From positions 434,001-498,000 of the forward strand of contig JAIWZP010000008.1 of assembly GCA_025201375.1 (NCBI GenBank): 64,000 nucleotides of DNA, written 5' to 3'. Position numbers and translations under genes: made by a program. Of this stretch, positions 21,622 to 33,830 are shown piece after piece; position 1 is the stretch's first letter; every line of letters begins with the position of its first letter. The notes beneath the pieces were generated by a model. The model was not told the DNA's origin, ran no database searches, and was given only the letters and a program-made list of their open reading frames with translations. This DNA is from Gongronella butleri. Taxonomy: Eukaryota > Mucoromycota > Mucoromycetes > Mucorales > Cunninghamellaceae.

Positions 21622-22340
21622 TTAGACCTCGAACTCTGCATGGAGCAGCTGAGATGTGCAATAGGGTTCATATGAGACCGTGGCTATGCTTTTGTTGGCC
21701 TTGTTCACCTGAATCCCGCGGCTTTTTAGCCCCGATTTCAGCAGGAGCTGCTCTCCTTGTTCAAGACCCACACGCTCTTCCCTGTGCATCTCAATCGTGG
21801 GTGCCTCACCATCAAGCATGATGAGCAGCACAGGGATTCGCTGAAAAAGGTAATGGAAATGAATTGATCGTCTCTGAACTCACCTGTTCTTTGATTGTTG
21901 CCTAGCATCACCCGGCGTGCCTCCGCGTCGAGTCTCTCAAGCAGCTATTATTGTGAGAAAATCCCCCAAAACCATTAAATATGGAATAAAAAATGTTTAT
22001 TTCATAAAGATTTTGGCCTGTGTTGTGCAGATTCGGATTCACATGGTCCTTTGCGCGTTTGATGGCTTGGACGCGCGTCAAGGACGTGGAATTTTTGGGT
22101 CGAGGCGCGTATATCCAGAAAAAGCAGGGCTGCGGCGTGAGACAAGCTTTTTTTTTTTTTTTTTTTTTCCCTTTTTTTCCAGCCTGCTGCCACACGCCCC
22201 AACAAGACACGAGGTCCAATTGCTGCGGGGACACAATGCTGCGCAGGCCCTCGCTGAAAGCAGGTCGATTTTGCATGACAAAGCTTCTTTTTTCAAGATT
22301 ATAGTACATTTTTATTGTGTTTTTTTTACACGTCGTGTGA
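21622..22340. other. Possible exons of an unrecognised gene; strand uncertain
   Basis: On the minus strand, 21622 to about 21840 reads RIPVLLIMLDGEAPTIEMHR ... LLHAEFEV-stop. It follows a good acceptor (TTTTTCAG) and a GTGAGT donor with a short upstream exon (TIKEQ). On the plus strand, 22137-22181 looks like a typical local intron (GTGAGA donor, T-tract of about 22, TTCCAG acceptor) flanked by protein-like reading (EFLGRGAYIQKKQGCG before; HEVQLLRGHNAAQALAE after, in a different phase). I could not link these into one coherent protein, so no product is given. Confidence 0.3.
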
Positions 22341-22379
22341 GTGAATGAGAAAAAGTGGTCAAAAAGGGAGTGGGAGCAA

Positions 22380-23516
22380 TCACATAATAGTACAATTCTC
22401 GAGATCCTTGACGTCAGGCATGCCTTCGGGCGAGTCAAAGTTCATGCCGGGGGCCATTTCCTCTAGAAGCGATGCTGGCGGCTGGCCGAGATCCTGCATC
22501 TTGGTCATCAAGTCCATGATGTGCTTTGCCTGGTCATCGCTCTTCTCGTCAAAGCCAGGCGCCTCGTACGCGGCGACAATTTGCTTGCACATGTCGAATT
22601 GCTGCTCGTACTTTGCATATTCTTCCTTGTCCGTCTTTTCCTTGTTGCTCGCGAGCCATTCAGGGTACTACAAGGACGCAATGGAGGATGCGGGTGAGTG
22701 GATTTGCCCTCCATTCGTCGTTTTTTTTTTGGCTATTTTACCTTTTCGGCAAGCTCCTTCATGGGCTCATAAAGCATTTCTTTGGACATGAGCTGGGACA
22801 TCATGCCCTCCAGCACGTTTTCAAAGTCGCCATTGTCGGCCAGGCCTTCCATCTGCTTCATCAATTCAGCCATAAAGGCATCCTCGCTCTCTTCGTTGAT
22901 CGATGACTAGTAAAAAAAAAAAAGTGTCAATGAGACCCCATTTTCCGCGTCCATTGTGCCTGATTTATCTTTACCTCGACCTCCTTGGAGCTATCCTTTA
23001 GTTTGTTCATGGTTTGAGCAATGGTATCTTGGAAAGAGGCGCCGGGTTTGGCGCTGGCAGAAGCATTAGCAGCGTCAGAGGGTTTGACGGCGCGTGCGGC
23101 CTCGTTGTTGGCATCTTCCGCCAACTTGCTAGGATCAAACGAGCTCCAGACCTTTTCAAAGGCGGCCTTCATTTCAGGGTCCTGATCCATATTGGCAAAC
23201 AGTTCATCCATGCCGGCCTGCAGCTGCTTTCCAAACGCGTCGCTGTCCAGGGCCTCATCCAATGCACCTTCTTCCTCGGCCTCTACTGTCGTTGCCTTGG
23301 CCTTGGTCGTGCTCTCCTTTTCCTTTGTCGACATGCCCTGAAAGTCGTCCAAGACGTCTAAAACGAAAAAAAAAAGCGTGAGCATTTTCTTTTTTTTTTT
23401 CACCAATTGGCCCCTGGCTGCTTAGCTGCTTCTTGTGCCTTACCGTCTAGCAGGTCGTCGAGGTCCGAGTCGTCGTTTTGAGTGGGAACAGTCTTTGTGG
23501 GTTGTTGTTGGGCCAT
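22380..23516 (-). CDS. PEX19: Peroxin 19, farnesylated receptor/chaperone for peroxisomal membrane proteins
   Basis: Four exons: 23444-23516, 22975-23357, 22742-22906, 22380-22667; 302 aa. The acidic N-terminus holds the Pex3-binding-type motif region (DDSDLDDLLDDVLDDF). A central region (LQAGMDELFANMDQDPEMKAAF) follows. The C-terminal membrane-protein-binding domain contains the highly conserved YPEWLASN motif and helices around YEQQFDMCKQIVAAYE. The last four residues, CTIM, form a CaaX farnesylation box as in other Pex19 proteins. Length and order fit Pex19 (about 300 aa). Pex19 binds new peroxisomal membrane proteins in the cytosol and docks on Pex3. Confidence 0.95.
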
Positions 23517-23721
23517 GGTAAACAGGAAAAAAAGAACAAGAGGGAAGGAAAAGGAAGGTCCGAATTTGTTGTGCCCCGCCTTTTGTCAGCGACGGGCAAA
23601 ATCACATGCTTTTTTTGGGATGTGTGTGAGATGTGGGGGTTGTCGCCGACTCCGCCACATCAGACACCAATCGCTTGTTGGCATGGATGGTTTGGCTTTT
23701 TTATTATTTTCTCGTGAATAA

Positions 23722-26700
23722 TCAAACAACAGAATATCTACCGGGCAGGCCGCCGCCCTGGCGCGCCTCGGCCTCCATGGACGCAATGGTCGCTTCTTCC
23801 AGGATGCGTCTGATCTCGTGCTTGGCCTTTTCAAGCACAAGTTCGCTCTCGCCCTCAATGTACAGGTACAATTTGCGCTCGTTCGGCCCGGGGGTTGTCC
23901 CTGGCATAAAGAACGTGCCACGCGTCGTGATCGCCGCCCCTGAGATTTCGCTGATGAGCGAGATTTGTTCCTAAAAAAAGCAATAAAACAAAAAATAAAA
24001 TGAAAGTGAGTAAAAAAAAAAAAAAAAGTCCAAAGAGCCCCATTTCACCAGTCCATGGATTGGCCTTACCTTGTTGGTAACCTTCCAGCGCGCCTTTTGC
24101 GGAAAGTCGTTGATGACGATTTCCTCGGCATAGAGGCGGGGTTTCTCGTCGTCTTCGTCTTCGTCGGCCTTTTTGGGCTTGCCGAGGCTGGCGAGACGCG
24201 CGGCGATCTGCGCAGCCTTGCGTGCACCTTCTGAGAGCACCGCAGCATCGTCTGCGGATGGAGCCGCAGTTGTGTCGCCCGTGGCGGCGGCAGCCGCAGG
24301 TGCTGTATTAGCGGGCTTGGGTGGGCCAGGGGTCACGCGCGTCGCTTCGAGCTCAAGCTCTTCGTCCGACTCGTCCATGTCCTCGCCGCCGTATGCCTAA
24401 TGAATTAAAAAAAAAAAAAGGGATGAACAAGACGGGTCAATTTGCTTCAATTGAACGAATTTACCTTCTTTTGTATCTTTTTAAGGGTGTCGCGGTCCTT
24501 GTCAAAGCGCTCGAGACCCTTGCCGCCAAAACCGGAGCTAGCAAGACGCTCCTCGCCGCTCTCGACCTTGTTTTTAAATTCGTCCGTCAATTGCTGCAAT
24601 TCCAGAGGGATCTCCTGGCCACTCAGCTTGAGCGCCTTGGCAATGTCCTTGGCATAGCGCTCCTGGGACGGCGTGATGAACGTGTACGCGGTGCCCTTGT
24701 TGCCTGCACGGCCCGTACGACCGACGCGGTGCACGTAATCCTAAAAAGGAAAAATCAATGAGCTGCCGTGTCTCTTTTTTTTTCTTCCCCACAATTTCAA
24801 AAAAAAATTTACCTCCATATGGTTGGGACATTCGTAATTGATGACCAGTTTCAGCTGCTTGACGTCGAGGCCGCGCGCAGCGACGGAGGTGGCAATGAGG
24901 ATGTTGATGACGCCAGATTTAAAGTCGGCAATGGTGGTGTCGCGGTCGACTTGGTCTTTGCCGCCGTGAAGCGATTGAGAGATGTAGCCGCGACGCAGCA
25001 GCTCGCCAAGCAGGTTGTCAGCGGCCTCTTGACGGTCGACAAAGATCAGCACACGCGCGGTCTCGTCCTCCTCGTTGTAGAATTGGCCAAGAATCTCGAG
25101 CAAACGCACAAATTTGGTTTCTTCCTCGCGCACCTCGATAATCTGCTTGACATCGCTGGCCACCACGCTGCGCCCACCCACCGTGATCTCCACAGGCTTC
25201 TTGAGCACCTTGCGCGCCAGCGCTTCCATCTAAAAAGAAAGAGGCATTGTGAGAAATCAATCGAATTCCCTTTTTTTTTCTCATTTTTTTTTTTTACCTG
25301 GCGCGGGAATGTGGCGGAAAACAACACCGTCTGACGACTGGGGCGCACATTGTTGACAATTTTCATCACCTATAAAACAAGCCAAAAAAAAAAAAGGTAT
25401 TTGTGTCTTGTTCTCTGATTTCTTTCTTCTTTTTTTTTTTTTTTTTAACTTACCTGAGGCTCAAAGCCCATGTCAAACATGCGATCAGCTTCGTCGAGGA
25501 CGAGGTACGTGACGCGCGACAGATTGGTGACGCGGCCAGAATTGGCGCAGAGGAGATCAATCATTCGTCCGGGGGTGCAGACAATGATTTCAGCGCCGCG
25601 CTTCAAATCCGCGATTTGATCCTTGATGGGGCTACCGCCGTACGCGCAGACAGCACGTAGACCAAGCACCTTGAGAAAGAGTTTGCATTCACGGTGGATT
25701 TGGGTGGCGAGTTCGCGTGTGGGCGTCATGATCACAGCGATTGGTCCTTCCCCGGGCTCGAGAGGCCGCTGGTCCTTGATGTGGCGGAACATGGGCAGCA
25801 AAAAGGCAATGGTCTTGCCGGAGCCCGTCTTGGCAACACCAATGACATCACGGCCATTCATGATGGCGGGGATGGCCTGGGCTTGGATCGCCGTCGGCTT
25901 CTCGAATTGCAGTTTGCGGATCATCTCCAGGCACCCTGCAGGCAGGCCACAGTGTGTCCACTTTTGAATCGGCTTTGGGCAATTGACGCCGCGGATCTTG
26001 ATCCCGTCCAAGTCGTCGCGTAGACTGGTCACTTGCTCAGGCGTCATGTCGCGCATGTCCGCAGGCTCAATATAGAAATCCTTGCGAAATGGCTCATAGT
26101 CCATCTTGCTGTGGTCCACGGCAGCCAGGTCCTTGCGCTTTGCCTTTTTCGCCGCCATCCTAGTGTTTTTAAAAAATAAATGAAATTGAGCCATTTTTTT
26201 CGTTATTTTTCGCATTTTTTTCTTTCATGGTTTTTTTTTCTCGATATCTTACGCAAGAATGGACTCGGGGTCGCTGCCATAGCCATCGCTCTCCTTGTCA
26301 GCTTGTTCCTCATTGTCGGCTTCGACGGCGCGGTCGGTGTATTCGATGTTTTGCATGCGGAGCTTGTCTTCCTCGTTGATTTTGCGTGCTTCTGCGGTGA
26401 CATCCTGCATGTAGGCGTCGAGAGGATCCACGTCGTCGTCATCGACGTCCATGGGGTCTTCAGGCTGCTTGTTGGCGGGCGCAGGGGAATTGGAGGCGGA
26501 TGTGTCTGCGCTGTCCATCTTTTTGGCCATCATCAAGCCCATGCCCATCTTGTTCTTCCCAAGGCCAAAGCTCATGGGCTTGGTCGACGACAAGGACGCT
26601 GTCTTGGTGCCATTGGCTGCTGCTGCTGCTGCGGCAGGTCGCTTACCAAAGGTGAATGTCTTTTTGGGCGCGGTAGGCTTTATGGCGGCATTGATCGATT

Positions 26701-27307
26701 TGACAGGTGCTACAGATGCTACAGGTGTTGTTACAGGTGCAATTGGCGCTGAAGGAGCAGTATGCGGGGCAATTGGAGGCTCAGAGACTGGCGCAGGCAT
26801 ATTCGGAGCAGACGGCGTGCCATTGGAAGAAGGCGTCGGCTCGTTGGTATCTTGAGAAGCTTGCTGCTGCTCCTTTTGACGCTCCTTCTCCGCCTTTTCT
26901 CGCTTCCACTTCTCAAGCCGTTCCCGTCGCTCACGGATCTTGGCCTCGTCCTTGGTCTCGTTGCGGATCTCCTAGAAAAAAAAAAAAAAAAAACAAGCGA
27001 AAAAAAAAGGACTGTGTCAGCAATTTTATGCATTTTGGGGTCGTTTTCTTTTCTTTTCTTTTTTTACCGCTGTGGACGACTCGGAAGCTACACTGGCGTC
27101 TTTGGGGAGAGAGTCTGAGTGACGGAGCAGGGAGGGCTCGGGCGAGGAGGTACTTACATCGTCCTTTTCGCTTCGACGAGCAGAATGACTGTGACGAGAC
27201 GAAGAATGCCGATGGCTGGACGACGAGTGCCGCTCATCCCGGTGATGACGCTTGCGCCGACCGTGCGGCGACGGCGAGCGTGATCTTCTTCGGCTAGACG
27301 ACGGCAT
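23722..27307 (-). CDS. PRP5: DEAD-box RNA helicase Prp5 (DDX46 type), pre-spliceosome assembly
   Basis: Eight exons: 27068-27307, 26253-26971, 25454-26159, 25298-25369, 24813-25229, 24465-24740, 24070-24396, 23722-23970; about 1001 aa. The N-terminus is RS-rich ([16 protein letters not shown]), then charged helices. The segment [10 protein letters not shown] carries the DPLD motif by which Prp5 contacts SF3b. The helicase core shows AKTGSGKT (about residue 430), [48 protein letters not shown] and [10 protein letters not shown]. The C-terminal block ([21 protein letters not shown]) is typical of Prp5/DDX46. Exon 1 could instead end at a GTAAGT donor at 27157, dropping 30 residues of the Ser-rich N-terminus. 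Prp5 uses ATP to remodel U2 snRNP at the branch site. Confidence 0.94.
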
Positions 27308-27731
27308 TGAAAAAATAAAACGAAGGCAAAGGATAAATACGTAGAAAAAAAAAAAAAAGAACAAGGAAGAAAAGAGGAAATCCCGTTTCGAGCTGTCTTT
27401 GCACCTTTCTCAAAACACGCAGGCGGTGTTCCAATCTCTTTTTGCACGCCTCGTTTCCTTCACAATCTTTCTTTTACCTGCATTTTTTTTCACAATTCAC
27501 CACGGTGATTGTCTATTACAGCACACAAACACATGGAATAGAGCATCTTTGGCGCCATGTCATAGCCATTGGCATTGATCACGTGATTCACATGGCGCAT
27601 TGTTCCATGCCCACGTGTCGAACAGACGGCTGCCTTTGAATTTCACCAAAAAAAAAAGGTCACCACGCCACTAACCATATCATTTTCACCTCTTTCTTCC
27701 TTGTCTCACTCTACAACCATCACTTTGAGTC

Positions 27732-28567
27732 ATGGCCGAAAAGCGCTATATCACGTATGTCCTTCCCCAGAGTCGAAAGAGAAAAAAAAACGCGATAGCA
27801 CCTAGACTCGCTGCAAAAACAAGCAGTAAAAGGTCACTGATACGAGCCTTTTTTTTTTTTTCTTCTCTGCAATACTGTAGGTACAACGAGATTCACAAGG
27901 ATATTCAAGCGGCCGTGAAGCGATTCCGCCTAAACGAGGACTTTCAGCCAGATTTGATCATTGCAATTGCGGCGGGCGGCATGTTTCCTGCGCGCCTCTT
28001 GCGCACGTTTTTGAACAAGGTCAATGGCCGCAATGTGCCCATCCAGGTGATCGGCCTATCACTCTACGAGGAACTTGAAATCGCAGAGGCAACGGGCGAC
28101 ACACGCCCTGTCGAGGTCACAAAGACCCAATGGCTCAATTTCGCCCAGTCTGAGACGTCACTGCTCGGCCGCAACATCCTCATTGTCGACGAGGTGGACG
28201 ACAGCCGTATGACCATGGCCTATGCCGTCAAGGAGATCCAAAAGGACATTGAGGCCGAGGAAATCAAGCAAGGCATGCAACCCGGCGGCAGGTAAGAAAC
28301 CAAAAACAAAAGCGAGGCACTTTTTGTCCCACTCACACTCATCATATTCAAACCTTCAATTGATCGGCTAGCAACACCAAAATCGGCGTGTTTGTGCTGC
28401 ACAACAAGATCAAGCCCAAAAAGCGTGAATTGCCCGCCGAGATCATGAAGAATTACTATGCTGCGGTCGAATTGCCTGACGTCTGGTGCTGTTACGCTGT
28501 CGACAGCCTCGACATTGACGAACACGACACTTTGGCGGAAGCCGCGGCCACCACCGCACGCACCTGA
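27732..28567 (+). CDS. HPT1: purine phosphoribosyltransferase (Hpt1/Xpt1 type)
   Basis: Three exons: 27732-27754 (a 23-nt first exon), 27881-28291, 28372-28567; 209 aa. The N-terminus (YITYNEIHKDIQ) and the block DLIIAIAAGGMFPARLLRTF match yeast Hpt1. The PRPP-binding loop is ILIVDEVDDSRMTM (about residues 140-153), and the C-terminal block is GVFVLHNKIKPKK ... PDVWCCYAVDS. The family transfers phosphoribose from PRPP to hypoxanthine, guanine or xanthine in purine salvage. Which base is preferred (Hpt1 versus Xpt1) is not decidable here. Confidence 0.9.
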
Positions 28568-29880
28568 ACCTTTGACACTCCATGATATCCTCCCAATAAT
28601 GGCACAAATGTAGTAGATTTTTTGTTGTTTTCGAGACAAATCGCCCCATAAAAGAGTCTCAAATATAGAATTTAGTAATTATACCTTGCCCCACACCTGT
28701 GGATTCAAAGCCGACCGGAGTCTGGATGCAGCCATCAAAGCAAAAAATCGGTCGTGTGCATGGCAATGGCGACTCTTGGGCTTGTGGGAGAGCTGCGTTT
28801 TTTTTTTTTTTTTTTTTTTCGCAATATGACCAAAAGTAACATGTTGGCGCAGTGATGAGAATGCAACAATACGTTCATTTTAAGGGGTCTTTGCAGCTTC
28901 TATTTAGAGTTTGGCACTAGCGTGCACTTTTTTGTCTCTTTTTTTTCGCCTTGTTTGCCATGATTGGAGGCCAGGACGCCCATGGCCACTACTTATTGGG
29001 TGTCATCTGAGCACAATTAAGAAGCAAAAAGGTAGAAAAAAAAACAGGTTCTCATTATCTATCAATGCATGTGATCAAAAAGGAGCAATGGTCTGCATAG
29101 AAGCCATGTACAGCTGAATGAGGCCCTCTTTGTCTCTGACATGCGCCTTGTGCACCTTTTGCATGATTTTAACAAGTGTGTGGCTTGCCAATGGAGGAAG
29201 GCGGGGGCAAATGCATGCGGAGAAGGGGTGGGGCGGAGAAAAAGACACAGCAAGCGGCGACACGAGGATCGCTGCCAACTTTTTTTTTCTGCCTTTTGCC
29301 CATCAATTGCTTACATGGAACACTTAAAGTTTCCGTGACATCATGACTTACCCAATTGGCGACATCAGGTGGGATGGACCCTTGAATCACAGGCCGCCAG
29401 GAACTCCGGTTTGTTTGTCATGCCCATTTTTCTTTGCGATCATCCTTTTGTTGATTCATTCCTGGCGTCGGATCATGCCAAACCAAGGCAAATGCGTGCA
29501 TCCACCCATGCCGTCAAGAAAAAAAATGGAAAAAGCACACACTGTGCATCGATGCTGTGCCGGGCATTGCAGCAAGAAACGAAAAAGAGACGTCGCTCGC
29601 GATGGCTTCAGCCCTTTTGATTGGCCATGTCGGCTTTTTCGGGGTGTGTGCGGACAGAAAAAAAAAAGGGAGGGAAGGGGGACCGGCCAAAGATGAGGCC
29701 CAAGTTCCATCAAACAAGAAGCTGGAGCTGCCGGGATGCCATTTTCCTTATTTTGCTCGCCTCCACAAACCATAAATTGTGTTTTGAAATTGTTGAATCT
29801 TGTTTTTTTATTCTTTTTCTTTTCTTTTTTATTTTTCTGCCAATTTTTTGTGACACCTCCCCCCTACCCACTCGCGCAAC
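28568..29880. other. Intergenic region, low complexity
   Basis: About 1.3 kb with a T19 run at about 28800, A-runs and short overlapping ORFs on both strands. No conserved exon is seen. The last 150 bp before 29881 are pyrimidine-rich and form the likely promoter/leader of the MFS gene. Confidence 0.4.
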
Positions 29881-31985
29881 ATGTCAAACGATCTGATTGT
29901 CGAGTCGTATATACCAGAATTGCAAGACAAGAAGGAGTCCAAGGTCGTTGAGAAGCAGGAACACGTCGTTGAGGATGACCAGGACAAGTTGTCCGTCATG
30001 ACGACGCCCGAGGGCTACAAGGAGCCGCCCGATGGTGGTCGCGGCTGGTTGGTTCTGGCCGGCTGCTTTGCGGGCCTCTTTTGTACCCAAGGCTACAACT
30101 ACACGGTAAGCAAATGACAGAAAAGTGCAATACGTGCAAATTTTGCGGCGCAATGGCCTGGATTTTTTTCTGCAAGCGCCATGAGGATCTGTAACAGATG
30201 GACAGGAGGCTGGTGGAGGCGAGTGATCGGGCAAAGGAGGCATTGTGACGGATCTACGAGGAGGATAGTAAAAAGAGCCACGAGGTGCCAACAAAAGGAG
30301 TAAAAGGAGCGCGCCCACTCGTAAGACATGCCACCTTGTTTGTGTTTGTGCGACACAGAGAAGATGTGGGGCTACAGTGCGCGTTGTGGGGCAGAAAAAA
30401 AAGGGGGGGAGGCATTGACGACCGGCACGATGGACAAAAATAGCAAAAAAAAGACAAAGACACTCATTTGCCTCGATTTCTCTCTTGCATAGTGGGGCGT
30501 CTTCTTGGAGTACTATGACGAGAACGTGTTTCCTGGTGAAATGACTGCCTTGTCGTGGATCGGTAGCTTGTGGCTGGCCATGGCCGTGATCTTGGGGCCT
30601 GTGTACGGCTATGTCGCCTACAAGGTCGGATATAGATGGATCCTCATTATCGCCGTCTTTTGTAACACGTTTGCCATGATGATGGCAAGCATCTCCACCC
30701 AGGTAACCCAAGAAAAAAAAAAGCGACGCGCTAATGCACTACAAATCCGTGTTTGTGGCGCAAAAAGTAAGGAGCAGGTCCACTCACTCTTTTTTTTTTT
30801 GTGATGTTATGATAGATTTGGCAACTGATGTTGACCCAAGGCTTATTAGGTAAAGAACAAAAAAAAAAAAAAAAAAAAGGATGATAATATCGCTCGGAAA
30901 CTAAAGTCTTCCCCCCCCTTTTTTTTTTCTTTTTCAAAAAAGCTGGCTTTGGCGCCTCATTGGTATGGTTCCCATGCATCTCTGCGCCTCAGCAATATTT
31001 TTCCAAGCGCCGTGGCCTGGCAGTGGGTATCGCCATTTCCGGTTCAGGCTTTGGTAAGGAATTGTCAGCGCGACACGCCTAAACATGACATGTTGGCGGC
31101 ATAAATCGCCTCGTGACACCATTGAGTCTGACCCTTCTTTTTTTTTTTTTTCTAGGTGGTCTCTGCATGGCCAACATTGCGAATGCTGTGAATAGCACCT
31201 TGGGCGTCGGCTGGTCCTTGCGAGTTGTTGGTTTCATCAATTTGGCGCTGATTTCCTTTGCCGCGTGCGTGGTCAGGCCATTGAATCCGCCTCCCCCCGT
31301 CAAATTCTCGCAATCGCTCAGCTTCAAGCCTTTCCGCAACAAGCAGTTCTGTATTCTCTTCTGCATGCAGCTGGTTAGCAACTTTGCCTTCAATGTGCCC
31401 TCTGGCTACCTGCCTTGTAAGTTGACATGGGAAATCCCCGAGAAAACTAGTAGAGAGCTCATCATTTTTTCGTTTTTTTATTCAGCTTATGCCAAGTCTC
31501 TAGGCCTGGATAAGTGGATTGGCACAAATTTGAGCGCGATTTCGGCCGGATTGATGATTGTGGGCAAAATTGGCACCGGCATGGTGTCAGACTATGTTGG
31601 CCGCTTCAACACCACCTTTATTGTGACGACCATGGTCGGCGTGGTGATCATGGGGGTCTGGTATACGGCAACGACGGCCGCGTCCGTGTGGGCATTTGCC
31701 TCGCTGTTTGGCATCATGGGCGGCGGCTTTCTCGCGATCTTGCCGGCCGTGCTGGCGCAGTGTGTCGGCTTTGCCCAGCTCGAGCAGAGCAATGGCTGGC
31801 TCTTTTTTGCCTGGTTCTTTGGCGGCATTGCCGGCCAGCCCATCTGCGCTTACATCATCGAAAAGAACGACGGCGCGTACCAGGGCGCCATCATCTTTGC
31901 CGGCGTCCTCTTCCTCTTCAATGGCGTCCTCGCCGCAATTCTTCGCTTCATGCACAGCGGATCCAAGCTGTTCATCCGCATCTAG
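29881..31985 (+). CDS. MFS transporter, monocarboxylate (MCT/Mch) family
   Basis: Six exons: 29881-30105, 30493-30702, 30816-30849, 30943-31053, 31156-31416, 31486-31985; 446 aa. A charged cytosolic N-terminus of about 50 residues precedes the MCT signature PPDGGRGWLVLAGCF. The expected 12 hydrophobic segments follow, with the inter-segment KVGYRW and a small exon of 34 nt encoding IWQLMLTQGLL. GIAISGSGFGGL and SDYVGRFNTTF are seen in the conserved MFS loop positions. The C-terminus is FIRI. Family members move monocarboxylates or related small molecules; several fungal members are orphan. The 387-nt first intron is long for this window. Confidence 0.9.
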
Positions 31986-32619
31986 GGTGCAAACGACTTG
32001 CTTTTTCTCTCTTTTCTTCTCCTCCCTTACCCCCCAAAAGACATCCCCTCTTTTTTTTCCCCTCTTGTAGCTCTTTGCTTGTAAATGTAATTTTATCTGA
32101 TCTTTATTTTGTAAAATAAAAAAAAGACCGTCCTGTTCAATACACCAACCTTTGCACACTCATACAAACGCATGAGGACGTAGCCCACAAAAGAGGGTGT
32201 AGTGACGAGAAACGAGGAATTATGATACATATGGATTTTTCTTTTCGCGCATTGGGAAACAACGCGACACAGAGTCACAACGCCTACACTGATGAGATGC
32301 ATGAATTTGAGCAGCTAGACAACGAGCGAGCGAGTGCCAAAGTGCCATGGCTGTAGAGCAAGCCATCATCGTCCATCCAAAGTGTACGTAAAAGGAAAAA
32401 CACGCCTTTTCACGCAACACGGGCAGGTCATCATGACGTGATGTTGTGTAGCCATTCGGGGCCAAGCAATATATATGCCTTACAGTATTTGAAAATGAAG
32501 GCTAAACGTCAAATTCAGCATATTCATCAGGCGTATTCAGGTGAACTCAACGCGTAGACCGTGTTCTGGTGTGTTGTTGTTCAGCCCGTAGTATTCAGAC
32601 GTGTTTGGGCGCGTATTCA
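31986..32619. other. 3' flank of the MFS gene and start of the desert
   Basis: AATAAA-like signals lie at about 32111-32117. From 32490 to 32630 short words such as GCGTATTCAGG and GTGTTCAGG recur four or five times, introducing the repeat array. No gene is seen. Confidence 0.35.
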
Positions 32620-33300
32620 GGCGTGTTCGTAAAAAATCGTGGAATGAAAGCTGTGAAGAATTTGTCGTACTGTAAATAAAAAATCAAACGAGCGAGCGAC
32701 TACGTAACGTTGTGAATGCTTCACAAACAACGTTTGCAAAAAATCGAACGAAGAAAGCTGTGAAGAATTCGCAATCGTTCGTAAAAAAATCAAACGATCA
32801 ACGTTCAACGTTGTGAAGACTTTGTGAAGGAACAACGTTCGTAAAATATCAAACGAACAACAACATTCGTAAAAAATTACAGTAAATTAAACGACGAACT
32901 TACAGTATTACTAATAACTACAGTAGTGAAGCAAGACTTTTTTGCGGACAGCAGCTTTCGTAAAAAAATCAAACGAACAGCATATTTGTGACTTCGCGAA
33001 CGACGACAACGTTCGTACAGTACCGTACAGTAAAAAATTCGAAAGAACAACGTTGTGAAGACATCTTTGCTGCGAACAACGTCCATAAAAAATTCAAACG
33101 AACATCGTACCTTCGTACGTGAAGGCTACTTCGAAATACTGTAACAACGTTCGTAAAAAAAATATCAAACGAACATCTTGACTAATGAAGACTTCGCGAA
33201 TAATATTGTTCGTATCATAAAAATAACAACCATTATTGTTTTATCATAGACTTCACGAGTAATGACAACGAACCTTCGTAAAAAATCGAACGAAGAAGAA
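32620..33300. repeat. Degenerate array of about ten hairpin-bearing units
   Basis: Units spaced roughly 30-150 bp share a core 'TTCGTAAAAAAATCAAACGAA' framed by words like AACGTTGTGAAGACTTCGCGAA. The core is an inverted repeat. Examples: GTTCGT/ACGAAC at 32837-32858 and at 33149-33174, CTTCGT/ACGAAG at 33274-33295, ATCGTT/AACGAT at 32774-32798, and TTCGT/ACGAA at 32957-32977. Loop length is 10-14 bases and A-rich. The first and last bases of the stem change together in different copies. Confidence 0.7.
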
Positions 33301-33329
33301 CGTTGTGACAAGACGACGACTTCGCGAAA

Positions 33330-33830
33330 GCTCCTCGTGTTCAAGCGGCGTGTTCAAGCGGCGTGTTCATCTAGAGTTTCTGGCTGCTATCTTCTTGAGG
33401 ACTAAATGCGTCTGGCTGACGCACAGGTCCTTGGAAGAGGCCATCACCAGAAAGTCGTTGAGATACTACCTACGTACGCGGTTATCCGGATGCCCTTGCG
33501 TCGGGGGGCCCACTTGAGCAGGGGCTTGACAATCTTGTTGGTGAAGATCCATGGCGACAGGCTGAGATCAAACGGAAGAATGCGATATTGGAAAACGCCT
33601 TGCCGCCATTGAAAGCGCAGGTACCGGTATTCATACCTGCGGTCCGTCCGATGGTGCGATGCCCACGTGAAAAAAGGCGTCGGACAGATCGACCGAGGTC
33701 AAATAGTCCCCAGGGGCCAGCATCTTGCTGATCGTCGCCAAGGTTTCCATCTTGAACGGCTTGCGAGGTAGATATTGGTTTAGGGTCTTGACAGGTTCAA
33801 CACCGATCGCCGACACCATCTTATTTTTTG
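33330..33830 (-). pseudogene. Relic of a DIRS-like (tyrosine-recombinase type) retrotransposon reverse transcriptase
   Basis: Reading down the minus strand, 33819-33631 gives LNQYLPRKPFKMETLATI and LAPGDYLTSVDLSDAFFHV, the fingers and first catalytic Asp region. A stop follows. In a shifted frame comes RYLRFQWRQGVFQYRILPF, DLSLSPWIFTNKIVKPLL and RRKGIRITAY. After another small frame break comes LNDFLVMASSKDLCVSQT, equivalent to the YxDD box (one Asp is Asn). The order and wording fit DIRS-type reverse transcriptases rather than LINE, Copia or Gypsy. At least two frameshifts/stops are present. No recombinase domain was found. Confidence 0.7.

Noticed and set aside
24768..25334. Plus-strand 188-codon ORF opposite PRP5
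   Set aside because: Antisense shadow of conserved helicase exons.
32620..33300. CRISPR-like array
   Set aside because: Units are degenerate, spacing is irregular, the genome is eukaryotic and no cas genes are present.
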